Of a DNA stretch of 40,233 nucleotides, positions 32,146 through 40,233 are shown in pieces. A program made the position numbers and the translations under genes. This DNA is from Actinomycetota bacterium. Lineage in GTDB: Bacteria > Actinomycetota > Aquicultoria > Aquicultorales > Aquicultoraceae. Below the pieces are notes generated by a model that saw only the letters and a program-made list of their open reading frames with translations, was not told the origin of the DNA and did no database searches. The stretch spans positions 1-40,233 of the forward strand of contig JASEGT010000002.1 of NCBI GenBank assembly GCA_030018005.1. The letters are read 5' to 3'. Within the stretch, counting starts at the first letter, position 1. Every line of letters begins with the position of its first letter.

Positions 32146-32573
32146 AGAGTAATCGTCCGTTCAGTAAAAGCTCAACCCCCCAGTTTAGCACCCTATTCAT
32201 GATGACTCTGTTTTTACATAGTTTCTGGATTCTCCCTTCCATGTACGGTATCCTAATTGTAGGTTCGCTCGGCGAAGCGGGCGAGTAATCAATCGCGAAA
32301 TGCTTGCCGATAATCTTAATTATCGGCATCGTGCAAGGCATGTACGTCTTGGGATTCTATTGCGTCGAGTGTGGGCAAGCGGTGGTTTAGTAGCGGCTTT
32401 GTTGTCACTCCAATAGATCGCTTGCCTTAGCGGTCGCGCTGGTTTGGTGTTAATATATTAATAACTGTTTGTGCCAAAAAATTTGTGGGCATATTACAAT
32501 TGGGCGGCTGCGCACTTATGGTAAGCGGAAGGTGCATTAAGCTTAGCCGGAGTAAGGGAAGGGAGTATGAGTC
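32146..32573. other. 428-nt structured gap between lysS and clpC
   Basis: It holds a perfect 10-bp hairpin TGCCGATAAT-CTTA-ATTATCGGCA (32305-32328), a GGCAAGCG/CGCTTGCC pair (32374-32381 and 32419-32426), a TTAATATATTAA palindrome (32450-32461) and a TTTGTG direct repeat (32468-32473 and 32482-32487). A weak promoter TTGTGC-N17-TATTAC (32469-32497) could serve clpC. A 28-codon hydrophobic frame (32202-32288) lacks a ribosome site. No lysS terminator with a T-run was found. Confidence 0.5.
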
Positions 32574-35036
32574 GTGTTTGAGCGATTTACAGAGAGAGCG
32601 CGAAGGGTAGTGGTGTTTGCCCAGGAAGAAGCTCGCATGCTCAATCAAAACTATATAGGAACCGAGCACCTTCTCTTGGGCCTGATAAGAGAAGAAGAGG
32701 GTGTCGCCGCGCGGGGTCTTCAGAGCCTGGGTATCAGCCTTTATGACGTTCGCGCGCAGGTCGAAGAGATTATAGGGAGGGGCACATCGGCCCCGGTCGG
32801 GCATATACCGTTTACACCACGGGCAAAGAAAGTTCTCGAGTTGTCGTTGCGTGAAGCCCTGCAACTCGGTCACAACTACATAGGAACCGAGCATATCTTG
32901 CTGGGTCTCATCAGGGAAGGTGAGGGCGTTGCGGCCCGCGTCTTATATAATTTGGGTGCCGATTTGGATCGCGTCAGAAATCAGGTCATTCAGCTTCTGA
33001 GTGGTTACTATGGAAAGACGAGCGAACCGGCGACGTATGGTCGCACCTACAGCGGCTCGCTTCTCGACGAGTTTGGTCGCAACCTCACGCGGCTGGCCCG
33101 CGAGGACACGCTAGACCCGGTTATCGGCCGGGAGAAAGAGATAGAGCGGGTCATGCAGATTCTGAGCCGTCGGACCAAGAACAATCCGGTTCTCATCGGC
33201 GAGCCCGGTGTCGGCAAGACAGCCGTTGTCGAGGGGCTCGCTCAGCGTATAGCCAATAATGACGTGCCCGATATGCTCAAAGATAAAGAGATATATACGC
33301 TCGACCTCGGAGCGCTCGTAGCCGGCTCGAAGTATCGCGGCGAGTTTGAGGAACGCCTTAAAAAGGTGATAAAAGAGATTCGCGAGCGAGGGGATGTCAT
33401 TCTCTTCGTAGATGAGATGCATAACTTGGTCGGCGCGGGCGCCGCAGAAGGCGCAATCGACGCGGCCAGTATTTTAAAGCCGGCGTTGGCACGAGGCGAA
33501 CTGCAGACCATCGGTGCGACGACGCTCGATGAGTACCGCAAGCATGTGGAGAAGGACGCGGCCCTCGAGCGCAGGTTTCAGCCGATAGTCGTCGGCGAGC
33601 CTTCGGTAGAGGAGACCGTCGATATACTAAAAGGTCTTCGCCAACGCTATGAGGACCATCATAGAGTGACCATCACAGACGACGCATTGATTGCGGCGGC
33701 GCAGCTTGCGAGCCGCTACATAGCCGACCGCTTCTTGCCAGATAAAGCGATTGACCTGGTAGATGAGGCTTCGTCTAAGGTTCGCATGAAGAGGATGAAC
33801 GTGCCCGATGAGAGTCTCGAGATTGAAGAGGATTTGCGCAATCTGCGACGCGAGAAAGAAGCTGCGATTGCGGTTCAAGACTTCGAGAAAGCGGCGAGCA
33901 TTCGCGACAAAGAGCGCGGGCTCGAAATCGAGTTGACGATGAAAGACTCGACATGGGAGGCGCTTGCGAGCATGCCGGTCGCGGCCGTCACCGATGAGCA
34001 GATAGCAGAGATAGTCGCGACCTGGACGGGAATCCCGGTATTTCGCCTAACCGAGGAAGAGACCGCGAAGCTCCTTCGGATGGAGGAAGAGCTCCACAAG
34101 AGGATAGTCGGTCAGGATGAGCCGATAAAGGCGGTCTCTAAGGCGATTCGAAGGACGCGCGCGGGACTAAAAGACCCGAAGCGACCCTCGGGTTCGTTCA
34201 TATTTCTTGGCCCGTCGGGCGTCGGCAAGACCGAGCTTGCGAAGGCGCTCGCCGAGTTTCTCTTCGGCGACGAGAAAGCGCTGATTCAGCTCGATATGTC
34301 GGAATATATGGAAAAGCATACCGTATCGAGGATGGTAGGCTCCCCACCGGGATATGTCGGTTACGACGAGGGGGGCCAGCTAACGGAACAGGTGCGAAGG
34401 CGCCCGTACTCGGTCGTGCTCTTAGACGAAATCGAGAAGGCACATCCCGATGTCTTCAATATACTTCTCCAGATATTGGAGGACGGGCGTCTTACCGACG
34501 CACAGGGGCGCTCGGTTGATTTTAAAAATACCATAATAATCATGACGTCGAATCTCGGTGCTCGCTTCATACAGAAAGGAACACCGTTAGGTTTCGGCAA
34601 AGCCCAAGAAGGCATATCATATGAAGAAATGAAATCAAAGGTCATGGGCGAGATAAAGAAGACGTTCAGACCGGAGTTTCTCAACCGGATAGACGATAGT
34701 ATAGTCTTCCATGAGTTGAACAAGGAAAACGTTAAGAACATCGTCGACCTGATGTTTAAAAGGGTCGTTGACCAGCTCAGAGAGCAAGCTATCGAAGTTG
34801 AGCTGCGCGAGGAGGCCAAGGAGATTCTCGTCAAAGAGGGCTATGAGCCCGCGATGGGAGCTAGGCCGCTTCGCCGCGCGATTCAGCGGTTTATCGAGGA
34901 CCCGCTATCCGAAGCGTTACTCAATGGCTACTTCAAGGCCGGCGACAAGATAATCATCGATGCCAAAGACAACAAAATCGATTTTGTCCGCCTCGATGCG
35001 TCACCGGTTGGAACAGCCGGTGAGCGCGGCGTATGA
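32574..35036 (+). CDS. clpC: ATP-dependent Clp protease ATPase subunit ClpC
   Basis: 820 residues from GTG 32574 with AAGGGAG at 32559-32565. Hsp100 unfoldase that feeds ClpP. The N-domain has two Clp-N repeats ([15 protein letters not shown] at 26-40 and [15 protein letters not shown] at 101-115). AAA1 Walker A GEPGVGKT is at 209-216. A middle UVR-type coiled coil lies around 425-455. AAA2 Walker A GPSGVGKT is near 546-553. Sensor-2/D2-small ends with [11 protein letters not shown]. Overlap with radA (ATGA) couples the two. No ctsR, mcsA or mcsB precedes it. Confidence 0.97.
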   Translation: MFERFTERARRVVVFAQEEARMLNQNYIGTEHLLLGLIREEEGVAARGLQSLGISLYDVRAQVEEIIGRGTSAPVGHIPFTPRAKKVLELSLREALQLGHNYIGTEHILLGLIREGEGVAARVLYNLGADLDRVRNQVIQLLSGYYGKTSEPATYGRTYSGSLLDEFGRNLTRLAREDTLDPVIGREKEIERVMQILSRRTKNNPVLIGEPGVGKTAVVEGLAQRIANNDVPDMLKDKEIYTLDLGALVAGSKYRGEFEERLKKVIKEIRERGDVILFVDEMHNLVGAGAAEGAIDAASILKPALARGELQTIGATTLDEYRKHVEKDAALERRFQPIVVGEPSVEETVDILKGLRQRYEDHHRVTITDDALIAAAQLASRYIADRFLPDKAIDLVDEASSKVRMKRMNVPDESLEIEEDLRNLRREKEAAIAVQDFEKAASIRDKERGLEIELTMKDSTWEALASMPVAAVTDEQIAEIVATWTGIPVFRLTEEETAKLLRMEEELHKRIVGQDEPIKAVSKAIRRTRAGLKDPKRPSGSFIFLGPSGVGKTELAKALAEFLFGDEKALIQLDMSEYMEKHTVSRMVGSPPGYVGYDEGGQLTEQVRRRPYSVVLLDEIEKAHPDVFNILLQILEDGRLTDAQGRSVDFKNTIIIMTSNLGARFIQKGTPLGFGKAQEGISYEEMKSKVMGEIKKTFRPEFLNRIDDSIVFHELNKENVKNIVDLMFKRVVDQLREQAIEVELREEAKEILVKEGYEPAMGARPLRRAIQRFIEDPLSEALLNGYFKAGDKIIIDAKDNKIDFVRLDASPVGTAGERGV

Positions 35037-36388
35037 GCAAAATAAAGTATCTCGTGCGATGCCAGGCGTGTGGGTGTACCGCCCCTAAATGGATGGGACG
35101 GTGCCCCGACTGCGGTGAATGGAACACCATGGTCGAGGAGCCCATCGAGTCTGGCATTTCACGTTCTAAAGCGGGTTTGGCATCTGCGGAGGCACCCCGG
35201 CCCGTAACCAGTATCGTGTCGGACGCTGAAGCGAGAGTGCCTACCGGCATGCCGGAGTTCGACCGCGTCCTCGGCGGCGGGGTGGTACCGGGTTCGCTTG
35301 TGTTAATCGGCGGTGAGCCGGGAATCGGCAAGTCGACCCTTCTGCTTCAAGTCGCGCACAGTCTCGGTGAGCGCCTCGGTACGGTGTTAATCGCTTCGGG
35401 CGAGGAGTCGCCGCGGCAGATAAGTCTGCGGGCAAAGCGTTTAGGCGCGCTCTCGGAGAAGCTGCTGTTGCTCCCCGAAACCGACGTCACCGTGCTCGAG
35501 CACCAGATACGCCACACCGAGCCGGCCCTTCTTATCGTCGATTCTATTCAGACGATGTTCCATCCCGATCTTCCGTCCGCTCCGGGCAGTGTGGGGCAGG
35601 TGCGCGAGTGCACCCACTACCTTATGCGCATCGCCAAACAGACCCATCTACCTATTTTTATCGTCGGGCATGTGACGAAAGACGGCTCTATCGCCGGGCC
35701 GAGGGTTCTCGAGCACATGGTCGACACGGTCCTCTACTTCGAGGGCGATAACTACCATTCGTTCAGGATAGTCCGGGCGGTAAAGAACCGTTTCGGTTCG
35801 ACGAATGAGATTGGTATTTTCGAGATGACCGACGCCGGGCTCATGGAGGTCGCGAACCCTTCGGCGCAGTTTCTAAGCCAGCGACCCGATTGTCCTTCGG
35901 GGTCGATTGTTGTGGCGACCGTGGAGGGAACACGGCCTTTGCTTGTCGAGCTCCAAGCGCTTGTTGCATCGTCTTACCTGACGATGCCGCGCCGGATGGC
36001 GACCGGGTATGACCACAATAGACTCTCACTAATCGTGGCGGTGCTCGACCGGCGCGTCGGCTTACATTTGGGGCAAGAAGATATCTATCTCAATGTTGCC
36101 GGGGGGATAAAGATATCCGAGCCGGCCGCGGACTTGGCGGTCGCCATTGCGATAGCCTCATCTCATAAGGACATACCGATAGATAAAGAGCTGGTCGCAA
36201 TAGGCGAAGTCGGCCTTACCGGAGAGGTGCGTTATGTGAGTCAGATCGAGGCGCGGCTCAAGGAGGCGTCGAAGCTGGGGTTTAAGCGCGCCATTGTCCC
36301 CGACCAAGATGTTAGGAATAAATCCGGCCTCGGTATCGAGCTGCTTAAAGCCAAAAGTGTTAGAAGCGCACTAGAGCTTGTTGAATAA
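35033..36388 (+). CDS. radA: DNA repair protein RadA
   Basis: 451 residues from ATG 35033, overlapping clpC by 4 nt. A RecA-like branch-migration helicase. A C4 zinc finger with C10, C13, C24 and C27 (CQAC...CPDC) comes first, then Walker A GEPGIGKS (94-101). The RadA signature KNRFG follows (about 250-254). A Lon-like C-terminal domain (about 270-451) has [17 protein letters not shown] and [10 protein letters not shown]. All key motifs are intact. disA follows after 210 nt; RadA and DisA are known functional partners in Bacillus. Confidence 0.96.
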   Translation: MSKIKYLVRCQACGCTAPKWMGRCPDCGEWNTMVEEPIESGISRSKAGLASAEAPRPVTSIVSDAEARVPTGMPEFDRVLGGGVVPGSLVLIGGEPGIGKSTLLLQVAHSLGERLGTVLIASGEESPRQISLRAKRLGALSEKLLLLPETDVTVLEHQIRHTEPALLIVDSIQTMFHPDLPSAPGSVGQVRECTHYLMRIAKQTHLPIFIVGHVTKDGSIAGPRVLEHMVDTVLYFEGDNYHSFRIVRAVKNRFGSTNEIGIFEMTDAGLMEVANPSAQFLSQRPDCPSGSIVVATVEGTRPLLVELQALVASSYLTMPRRMATGYDHNRLSLIVAVLDRRVGLHLGQEDIYLNVAGGIKISEPAADLAVAIAIASSHKDIPIDKELVAIGEVGLTGEVRYVSQIEARLKEASKLGFKRAIVPDQDVRNKSGLGIELLKAKSVRSALELVE

Positions 36389-36598
36389 GTTTGGCTTCTC
36401 GAAAAAGTCTATTAAACAGGCTCAAATTTTCGCCGATGGATTAAACAGAAATTATTGGTTATTATTAGGTATGTTGATACCGGTCTAATATTTCTTGGAT
36501 AGTCACGCCTAAGGACCTTTTAGACCAGGAAGTGTATGTATATCAAATGCCGGGTCAGCCAATCTGTTTTTTTGTAGACGACCCCAGTAGGTGCTCAG

Positions 36599-37672
36599 AT
36601 GCAGTTTAGCCGCCGTGAAGAAAAGGAACTGATAAAGACCTTGGCCAGGGTCGCGCCCGGAACCGAGTTTAGGGAAGGGCTCGAGCACATTCTAAGCGCA
36701 CGCACCGGTGCGCTCATCGTAATCGGCGACACCGAAGAGGCGGAGACTCTCTGTAACGGAGGCTTCGAACTGACGGTAGAGTTTTCAGCACAACGTTTGT
36801 TCGAGCTCGCCAAAATGGACGGCGCGATTCTTTTGGATGCCGACCTGAGCCACATAATAAGGGCTAATGTCCACCTGGTACCCGACCCGACCTTGCCTAC
36901 CAGTGAGACCGGTATGCGACACCGGACAGCGGAGCGCGTTGCTCGACAGACGAAAGCGCTCGTCATCTCGATATCGCAAAAAAGGGACCTCATAAGCATC
37001 TACTATGACGGCATCAAGTACGCCTTGCAAGACATCAGGGTTCTCCTGGCCAAAGCGAACCAAGCCTTGCAGACGCTGGAGAAATATAAGCTTCGCCTCG
37101 ACGAGGTTTTAGCCAATCTCAGTGCCCTTGAGTTTGAAGACTTGGTCACCCTCTTAGACGTTGTCACGGTCTTGCAGCGCTCGGAGATGGTCGGGCGTGT
37201 CTCGCGGGAGATAGAGCGCTATATCAGTGAGCTTGGCACGGAAGGACGCCTTATCAGGATGCAGCTAGATGAGCTGGTCGGCAACACCGAAGAACAAGCG
37301 GCGATGATAATCAAAGACTACACGACCAATCTCAGGAAGATCTCTGGGGTTAAAGAGAGCCTTGTAGATTTGACCTCGGAGGAGTTGCTAGACCTCTCCG
37401 AGATCGGAGTGGTCCTAGGCTATAAGGAGACCGTCGACTTTCTTGAGCAACCCTTACACTCGCGCGGGTATCGCTTGCTAAGTAAGATTCCGCGGCTGCC
37501 GTCGAGCGTTATCGACAAAATAGTCGGCAAGTTCCATGACCTCCAGTCTATTATGGGCGCCAGCATCGAAGGTTTGGATGCGGTAGAGGGCGTCGGCGAG
37601 ATACGGGCGAAAGCCATCAAGCATGGTCTGCAGCGCCTCAAAGAGTACAACATCTTGGAGAGGTATATCTAA
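36599..37672 (+). CDS. disA: DNA integrity scanning protein DisA (diadenylate cyclase)
   Basis: 357 residues from ATG 36599 with AGTAGG upstream. It makes c-di-AMP and scans DNA for branched structures. The DAC domain (1-145) has the catalytic DGA (74-76) and RHR (107-109) motifs. The helical linker is at about 150-290, and the C-terminal HhH DNA-binding domain (about 300-357) has AVEGVGEIRAKAIKHGL. Full length and intact active sites predict activity. It ends 21 nt from a convergent gene. The 210 nt upstream contain a GGTAT-GTTG-ATACC hairpin (36468-36481) but no convincing promoter. Confidence 0.97.
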   Translation: MQFSRREEKELIKTLARVAPGTEFREGLEHILSARTGALIVIGDTEEAETLCNGGFELTVEFSAQRLFELAKMDGAILLDADLSHIIRANVHLVPDPTLPTSETGMRHRTAERVARQTKALVISISQKRDLISIYYDGIKYALQDIRVLLAKANQALQTLEKYKLRLDEVLANLSALEFEDLVTLLDVVTVLQRSEMVGRVSREIERYISELGTEGRLIRMQLDELVGNTEEQAAMIIKDYTTNLRKISGVKESLVDLTSEELLDLSEIGVVLGYKETVDFLEQPLHSRGYRLLSKIPRLPSSVIDKIVGKFHDLQSIMGASIEGLDAVEGVGEIRAKAIKHGLQRLKEYNILERYI

Positions 37673-37693
37673 CCCCAGGCTGTTAGGGCAGGG

Positions 37694-38089
37694 CTAAGTC
37701 AAGTTGTAAAACCCCAGCGTTTCTAGGCGATTATTCTCTTTGCAGATAATATTGTCCATTTGCAGGCCGAGAAGATTACAAATTCCCGCCAAGTAAAAGA
37801 GGGTGTTACCCAATTCGTTCTCGACATTTTCAAGGCAGTTCGAGCAGAGCGCCCCTGAGACGTGGGTCTGGATATAGTCGATGATGTCGACGAGTGAGGC
37901 GTCGTCCGGTATCGTTTGCTTGCCCGCATCGATCTTCAGACAGCCGCAGGCCGTGACCGACTTGACGATGGCGCGGTTTACATGGGCAGTGGAGTCTTGG
38001 AGTCTCGACATGACATCGAGGATACTCTTGTGTCGCACAAGATATTCCGACACAGCATTTTGAAATTGCTGACAACCTCTATCGCCCAT
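37694..38089 (-). CDS. MazG-like helical protein (unnamed family near disA)
   Basis: 131 residues on the minus strand from ATG at 38089, preceded by AAGGGG with about 7 nt spacing; a longer frame to 38149 lacks a site. It is mostly helical. C48, C50, C82 and C85 (ACGC, LCSNC) could bind a metal. The segment ENVENELGNTLFYLAGICNL (87-106) resembles the E..ELGD.LFYLA helix of MazG-type nucleotide pyrophosphatases, but the metal-binding Asp is Asn here (N95). I recall close relatives beside disA in Clostridia without a clear name. It has its own perfect-spacing promoter. Enzymatic activity is uncertain. Confidence 0.75.
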   Translation of the reverse strand: MGDRGCQQFQNAVSEYLVRHKSILDVMSRLQDSTAHVNRAIVKSVTACGCLKIDAGKQTIPDDASLVDIIDYIQTHVSGALCSNCLENVENELGNTLFYLAGICNLLGLQMDNIICKENNRLETLGFYNLT

Positions 38090-38120
38090 TTTGCACCCCT
38101 TGTAGGCTCCGGTTGAACTA

Positions 38121-38149
38121 ATTGTAGTAACCCGACGGGCGCTTGTCAA
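38121..38149 (-). promoter_or_regulatory. SigmaA promoter for the minus-strand MazG-like gene
   Basis: Read on the minus strand: TTGACA (38149-38144), a 17-nt spacer, TACAAT (38126-38121). The -35 is perfect and the -10 matches 5 of 6. The leader to the ATG at 38089 is about 25 nt. Confidence 0.78.
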
Positions 38150-38334
38150 CGACGATTGAAAACTCCCTTGTTGCCACTCGAATATTTGTACGCCTTGCTA
38201 ATGGCTAAGCATCGGCCAACTGTGCTATCCTTAAAAATGCTAGGAAAAGGGTAAGTCCTTCTTGGGGGTGAGCGCCTATGATGTAGCTTTCGTGATGCAA
38301 GAATAGACTAAAATTAAAGATAGGGGTGATTGAT

Positions 38335-39405
38335 GTGTTACAGTTAATACGCATTGTTTTCATTGTAACCGGTGCCATAGGGGCCTATCAGCTGGCCATC
38401 ACCACACCCATACCCGAACCGCTCTCCCAATATGAATTTCCTGCACTTATACTTTATATATTACTGGGAGTCGCTTTCGGTTATGTTCTCGGCGGTATAA
38501 TCGGGCGCCGGCTATTGGTATCTCTTAACTGGTTGGAGAATAATGCGCAGAAGCTTCCAACCGGGGATCTTTTTCTCGCGCTCTTCGGACTCTTGTCGGG
38601 GTTGATTCTAGCGTGGTTGATATCTATACCGTTCGGTTATATCCAGATTCCGTTTCTGCAGTTCTCGGTAGCTATATTTGCTTTTGTCATCCTCGGCTAC
38701 CTGGGTGTTCGAATATCTCTCAAGAAGAGAGAAGAACTACAGATATTCATGCGTGCCATACCGTCACCGTTGGCTAAAGGGCAGGCGTCTTCAGGGTCGA
38801 AGCTCGATTTAGGTGTGGCGAAGTTGCTGGATACGAGTGTGATCATCGACGGGCGAATCGCGGATGTCGCGAAGACCGGATTTGTCGAAGGTGTCCTCAA
38901 TATTCCGCGGTTTGTCCTACGGGAACTTCAGATGATAGCCGATTCCGAGGATTCGCTCAAGCGGAACCGGGGAAGACGGGGGCTGGATATTTTAAAGACG
39001 CTTCAGAATATACCCACGCTCCACCTCGAGATTCTCGAGCGCGACTACCCTGATTTAGCGGATGTCGACGCGAAACTGGTGAAGCTCGCCAATGATACGG
39101 GCTCGCCGATCGTAACGAACGATTATAATCTCAATAAAGTGGCGGATTTTGAAGGCGTGCAGGTGTTGAACTTGAACGAGCTTGCTAATGCCCTCAAGCC
39201 GGTGGTGTTGCCGGGCGAGGAGATGTATGTCGGGATTATTCGTGAGGGCAAGGAAGCCGGCCAGGGAGTCGGCTACCTGGATGACGGGACGATGGTCGTG
39301 GTCGATGGTGGAAAGATCCACGTCGGCGACGAGGTCGAGATAATGGTGACCAGTGTGTTGCAGACGCCCGCCGGGCGCATGATTTTCGGCCGCATGAAAG
39401 CTTGA
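38335..39405 (+). CDS. YacL-type PIN/TRAM membrane protein
   Basis: 356 residues from GTG 38335 (AGGGGTGA at 38322-38329; GTG 38326 lacks a site). The N-terminal membrane part has about four helices (1-125). The PIN nuclease domain (about 160-285) has acidic residues in LLDTSVIIDGRIADV and NDYNLNKVAD. A C-terminal TRAM RNA-binding domain (about 295-350) contains VGIIREGKEAGQGVGYLDDGTMVVVDGG. It matches Bacillus YacL in order and gene place (disA-yacL-ispD). Probably a membrane-bound RNase or RNA-binding protein. Confidence 0.9.
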   Translation: MLQLIRIVFIVTGAIGAYQLAITTPIPEPLSQYEFPALILYILLGVAFGYVLGGIIGRRLLVSLNWLENNAQKLPTGDLFLALFGLLSGLILAWLISIPFGYIQIPFLQFSVAIFAFVILGYLGVRISLKKREELQIFMRAIPSPLAKGQASSGSKLDLGVAKLLDTSVIIDGRIADVAKTGFVEGVLNIPRFVLRELQMIADSEDSLKRNRGRRGLDILKTLQNIPTLHLEILERDYPDLADVDAKLVKLANDTGSPIVTNDYNLNKVADFEGVQVLNLNELANALKPVVLPGEEMYVGIIREGKEAGQGVGYLDDGTMVVVDGGKIHVGDEVEIMVTSVLQTPAGRMIFGRMKA

Positions 39406-39424
39406 TTGGTGGCGAAAGATTAGT

Positions 39425-40129
39425 ATGAACCTGGCGCTGATAGTGGCTGCCGGAAAAGGCAGGCGTATGGGGACGGAAGGCGGCAAGCAGTTTTTGGAGC
39501 TGGCCGGAAAACCGGTGATAGCTCATACGCTTGCGGCTTTTGAGCAGGCGAACTCGATTGATGCGATTGTTGTCGTGGCGGCTGAGGAGAATCTTCAGAA
39601 ATGCCTAGAAGTAATCGACCTATACGGAATCGTCAAGGCGGAGCGCGTGGTGGCCGGGGGAGACGAGCGCCAGGATTCCGTCTATTACGGGTTGTTGGCG
39701 GCTGCCGAGTTTGAGGGCGTCGACCTCGTTGCGGTTCATGATGGCGCGCGTCCGCTGGTCATGTCGCGCCTTATCGATGAGGTCATCGGCGCCGCCGGCG
39801 ATTGTGACGGCGCGGTAGTGGGTGTTCCCGCCAAGGATACGATAAAAATCGTTCGCGATGGCTATATCGCGGAGACATTGCCGCGCGATTTGACATGGCA
39901 GATACAGACGCCTCAGGTTTTTCGATACAAACTTCTCTTCGAAGCCCACCAGCGCGCCAGGCGTGAGGATTTCAGCGGGACCGATGATGCGGTATTGGTC
40001 GAGCGGGTTGGAGGACGGATAAGGGTAGTCAAGGGCTCTGATGAGAACATCAAGATAACCACGCCTTCTGATTTAGTCTTTGCGGAAGCCCTTATGGAAG
40101 AGCGGTTCGCTAAGGCCAACCGCGATTAA
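39425..40129 (+). CDS. ispD: 2-C-methyl-D-erythritol 4-phosphate cytidylyltransferase
   Basis: 234 residues from ATG 39425, 19 nt after the PIN/TRAM gene and with a weak ribosome site. It makes CDP-ME in the non-mevalonate isoprenoid pathway. The nucleotide-binding start LIVAAGKGRRMG (5-16) plus KQFLELAGKPV, VHDGARPLV and the C-terminal TDDAVLVERVGG, then GSDENIKITTPSDL, are typical. Length is normal. It is followed by a probable ispF. Confidence 0.96.
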   Translation: MNLALIVAAGKGRRMGTEGGKQFLELAGKPVIAHTLAAFEQANSIDAIVVVAAEENLQKCLEVIDLYGIVKAERVVAGGDERQDSVYYGLLAAAEFEGVDLVAVHDGARPLVMSRLIDEVIGAAGDCDGAVVGVPAKDTIKIVRDGYIAETLPRDLTWQIQTPQVFRYKLLFEAHQRARREDFSGTDDAVLVERVGGRIRVVKGSDENIKITTPSDLVFAEALMEERFAKANRD

Positions 40130-40217
40130 TAAGATAGTGGTTCGCGCATATCGCGGAGTGACGTAAGTTGTAAGATTTAGATGTCATATAGCAATAAAAT
40201 CTACAAGCGAGAGACAG

Positions 40218-40233
40218 ATGAGGGTTGGAACCA
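40218..40233 (+). CDS. ispF: Start of probable ispF (cut by the window end)
   Basis: ATG 40218 encodes MRVGT before the window stops. The start MRVG and the place right after ispD fit 2-C-methyl-D-erythritol 2,4-cyclodiphosphate synthase. GAGAG lies at 40210-40214 as a possible ribosome site. Five codons cannot prove it. The 88-nt gap holds a TTCGCG/CGCGGA hairpin (40141-40157) without a T-run. Confidence 0.5.

Noticed and set aside
32264-32276. ClgR-like box TTCGC-TCG-GCGAA upstream of clpC
   Set aside because: The centre is 3 nt, whereas the ClgR site I recall has CGC-N5-GCG, and it lies about 300 nt from the clpC start.
32468-32487. CtsR-like direct repeat TTTGTG-N8-TTTGTG
   Set aside because: CtsR sites are TTTGAC-type heptads with a much shorter gap; here sequence and period both differ.
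1-40233. tRNA, rRNA, CRISPR, IS or prophage elements
   Set aside because: Read on both strands, no cloverleaf-type gene, regularly spaced repeats, transposase, integrase or terminal inverted repeats were found.

Overview
The window reads as a continuous piece of chromosome from a flagellated bacterium of Gram-positive type. No plasmid, phage, IS, rRNA, tRNA or CRISPR signal was seen. Start codons are often TTG or GTG behind strong AGGAGG-like sites, and almost everything is on the + strand. The housekeeping order (tilS-hpt-ftsH-folE-folP-folK, nadABC-birA-bioY-coaX, greA-lysS-clpC-radA-disA-PIN/TRAM-ispD-ispF) is of the kind shared by Clostridia and deep Actinobacteriota. ClpC follows lysS directly, without the ctsR-mcsA-mcsB genes usual in Firmicutes. 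My best guess is therefore a deep-branching Actinobacteriota lineage (Aquicultoria/OPB41-like) or a clostridial relative. This is inference from gene content, not a phylogenetic result.

Layout. 1-4781: end of an upstream transcription unit (terminator), then flbD-motA-motB-fliL-fliM-fliY, the stator and switch part of a flagellar operon, behind a sigma28-like promoter. 4782-7046: a membrane-anchored TPR-like protein, then a gene-poor stretch with small ORFs, including a convincing 76-residue Cys-rich protein. 7047-9387: a NarL-type histidine kinase/response regulator pair. 9850-11010: an orphan amino-acid-type substrate-binding lipoprotein. 11244-17861: tRNA-Ile lysidine synthetase, phosphoribosyltransferase, FtsH and folate genes. 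17922-21344: de novo NAD synthesis (nadABC). 21487-24069: DedA, BirA, BioY and a DUF1284 protein, with a textbook BirA operator over the bioY promoter. 24222-27075: nitroreductase, type III pantothenate kinase and an HtrA-type protease. 27280-29876: a three-gene cassette made of an HTH regulator, a protein of a family labelled quinate 5-dehydrogenase, and a homologue of cyanobacterial acyl-ACP reductase, behind a near-perfect 20-bp palindrome. 30138-40233: greA-lysS, clpC-radA, disA, a minus-strand MazG-like gene, the YacL-type PIN/TRAM protein, ispD and the first codons of ispF.

How it works together. Flagellar switch and stator genes are expressed as one unit. Cofactor supply (folate, NAD, biotin, CoA) forms the middle block, with locally readable control: BirA on bioY, a repeat pair on the nadABC promoter, and a palindrome filling the spacer of the greA promoter. 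Protein quality control (FtsH, HtrA, ClpC) and genome integrity (RadA, DisA) make up much of the rest. The most promising poorly described material is the 27.2-29.9 kb cassette, followed by the Cys-rich protein and its leader upstream of the two-component system, and the DUF1284 gene coupled to bioY.
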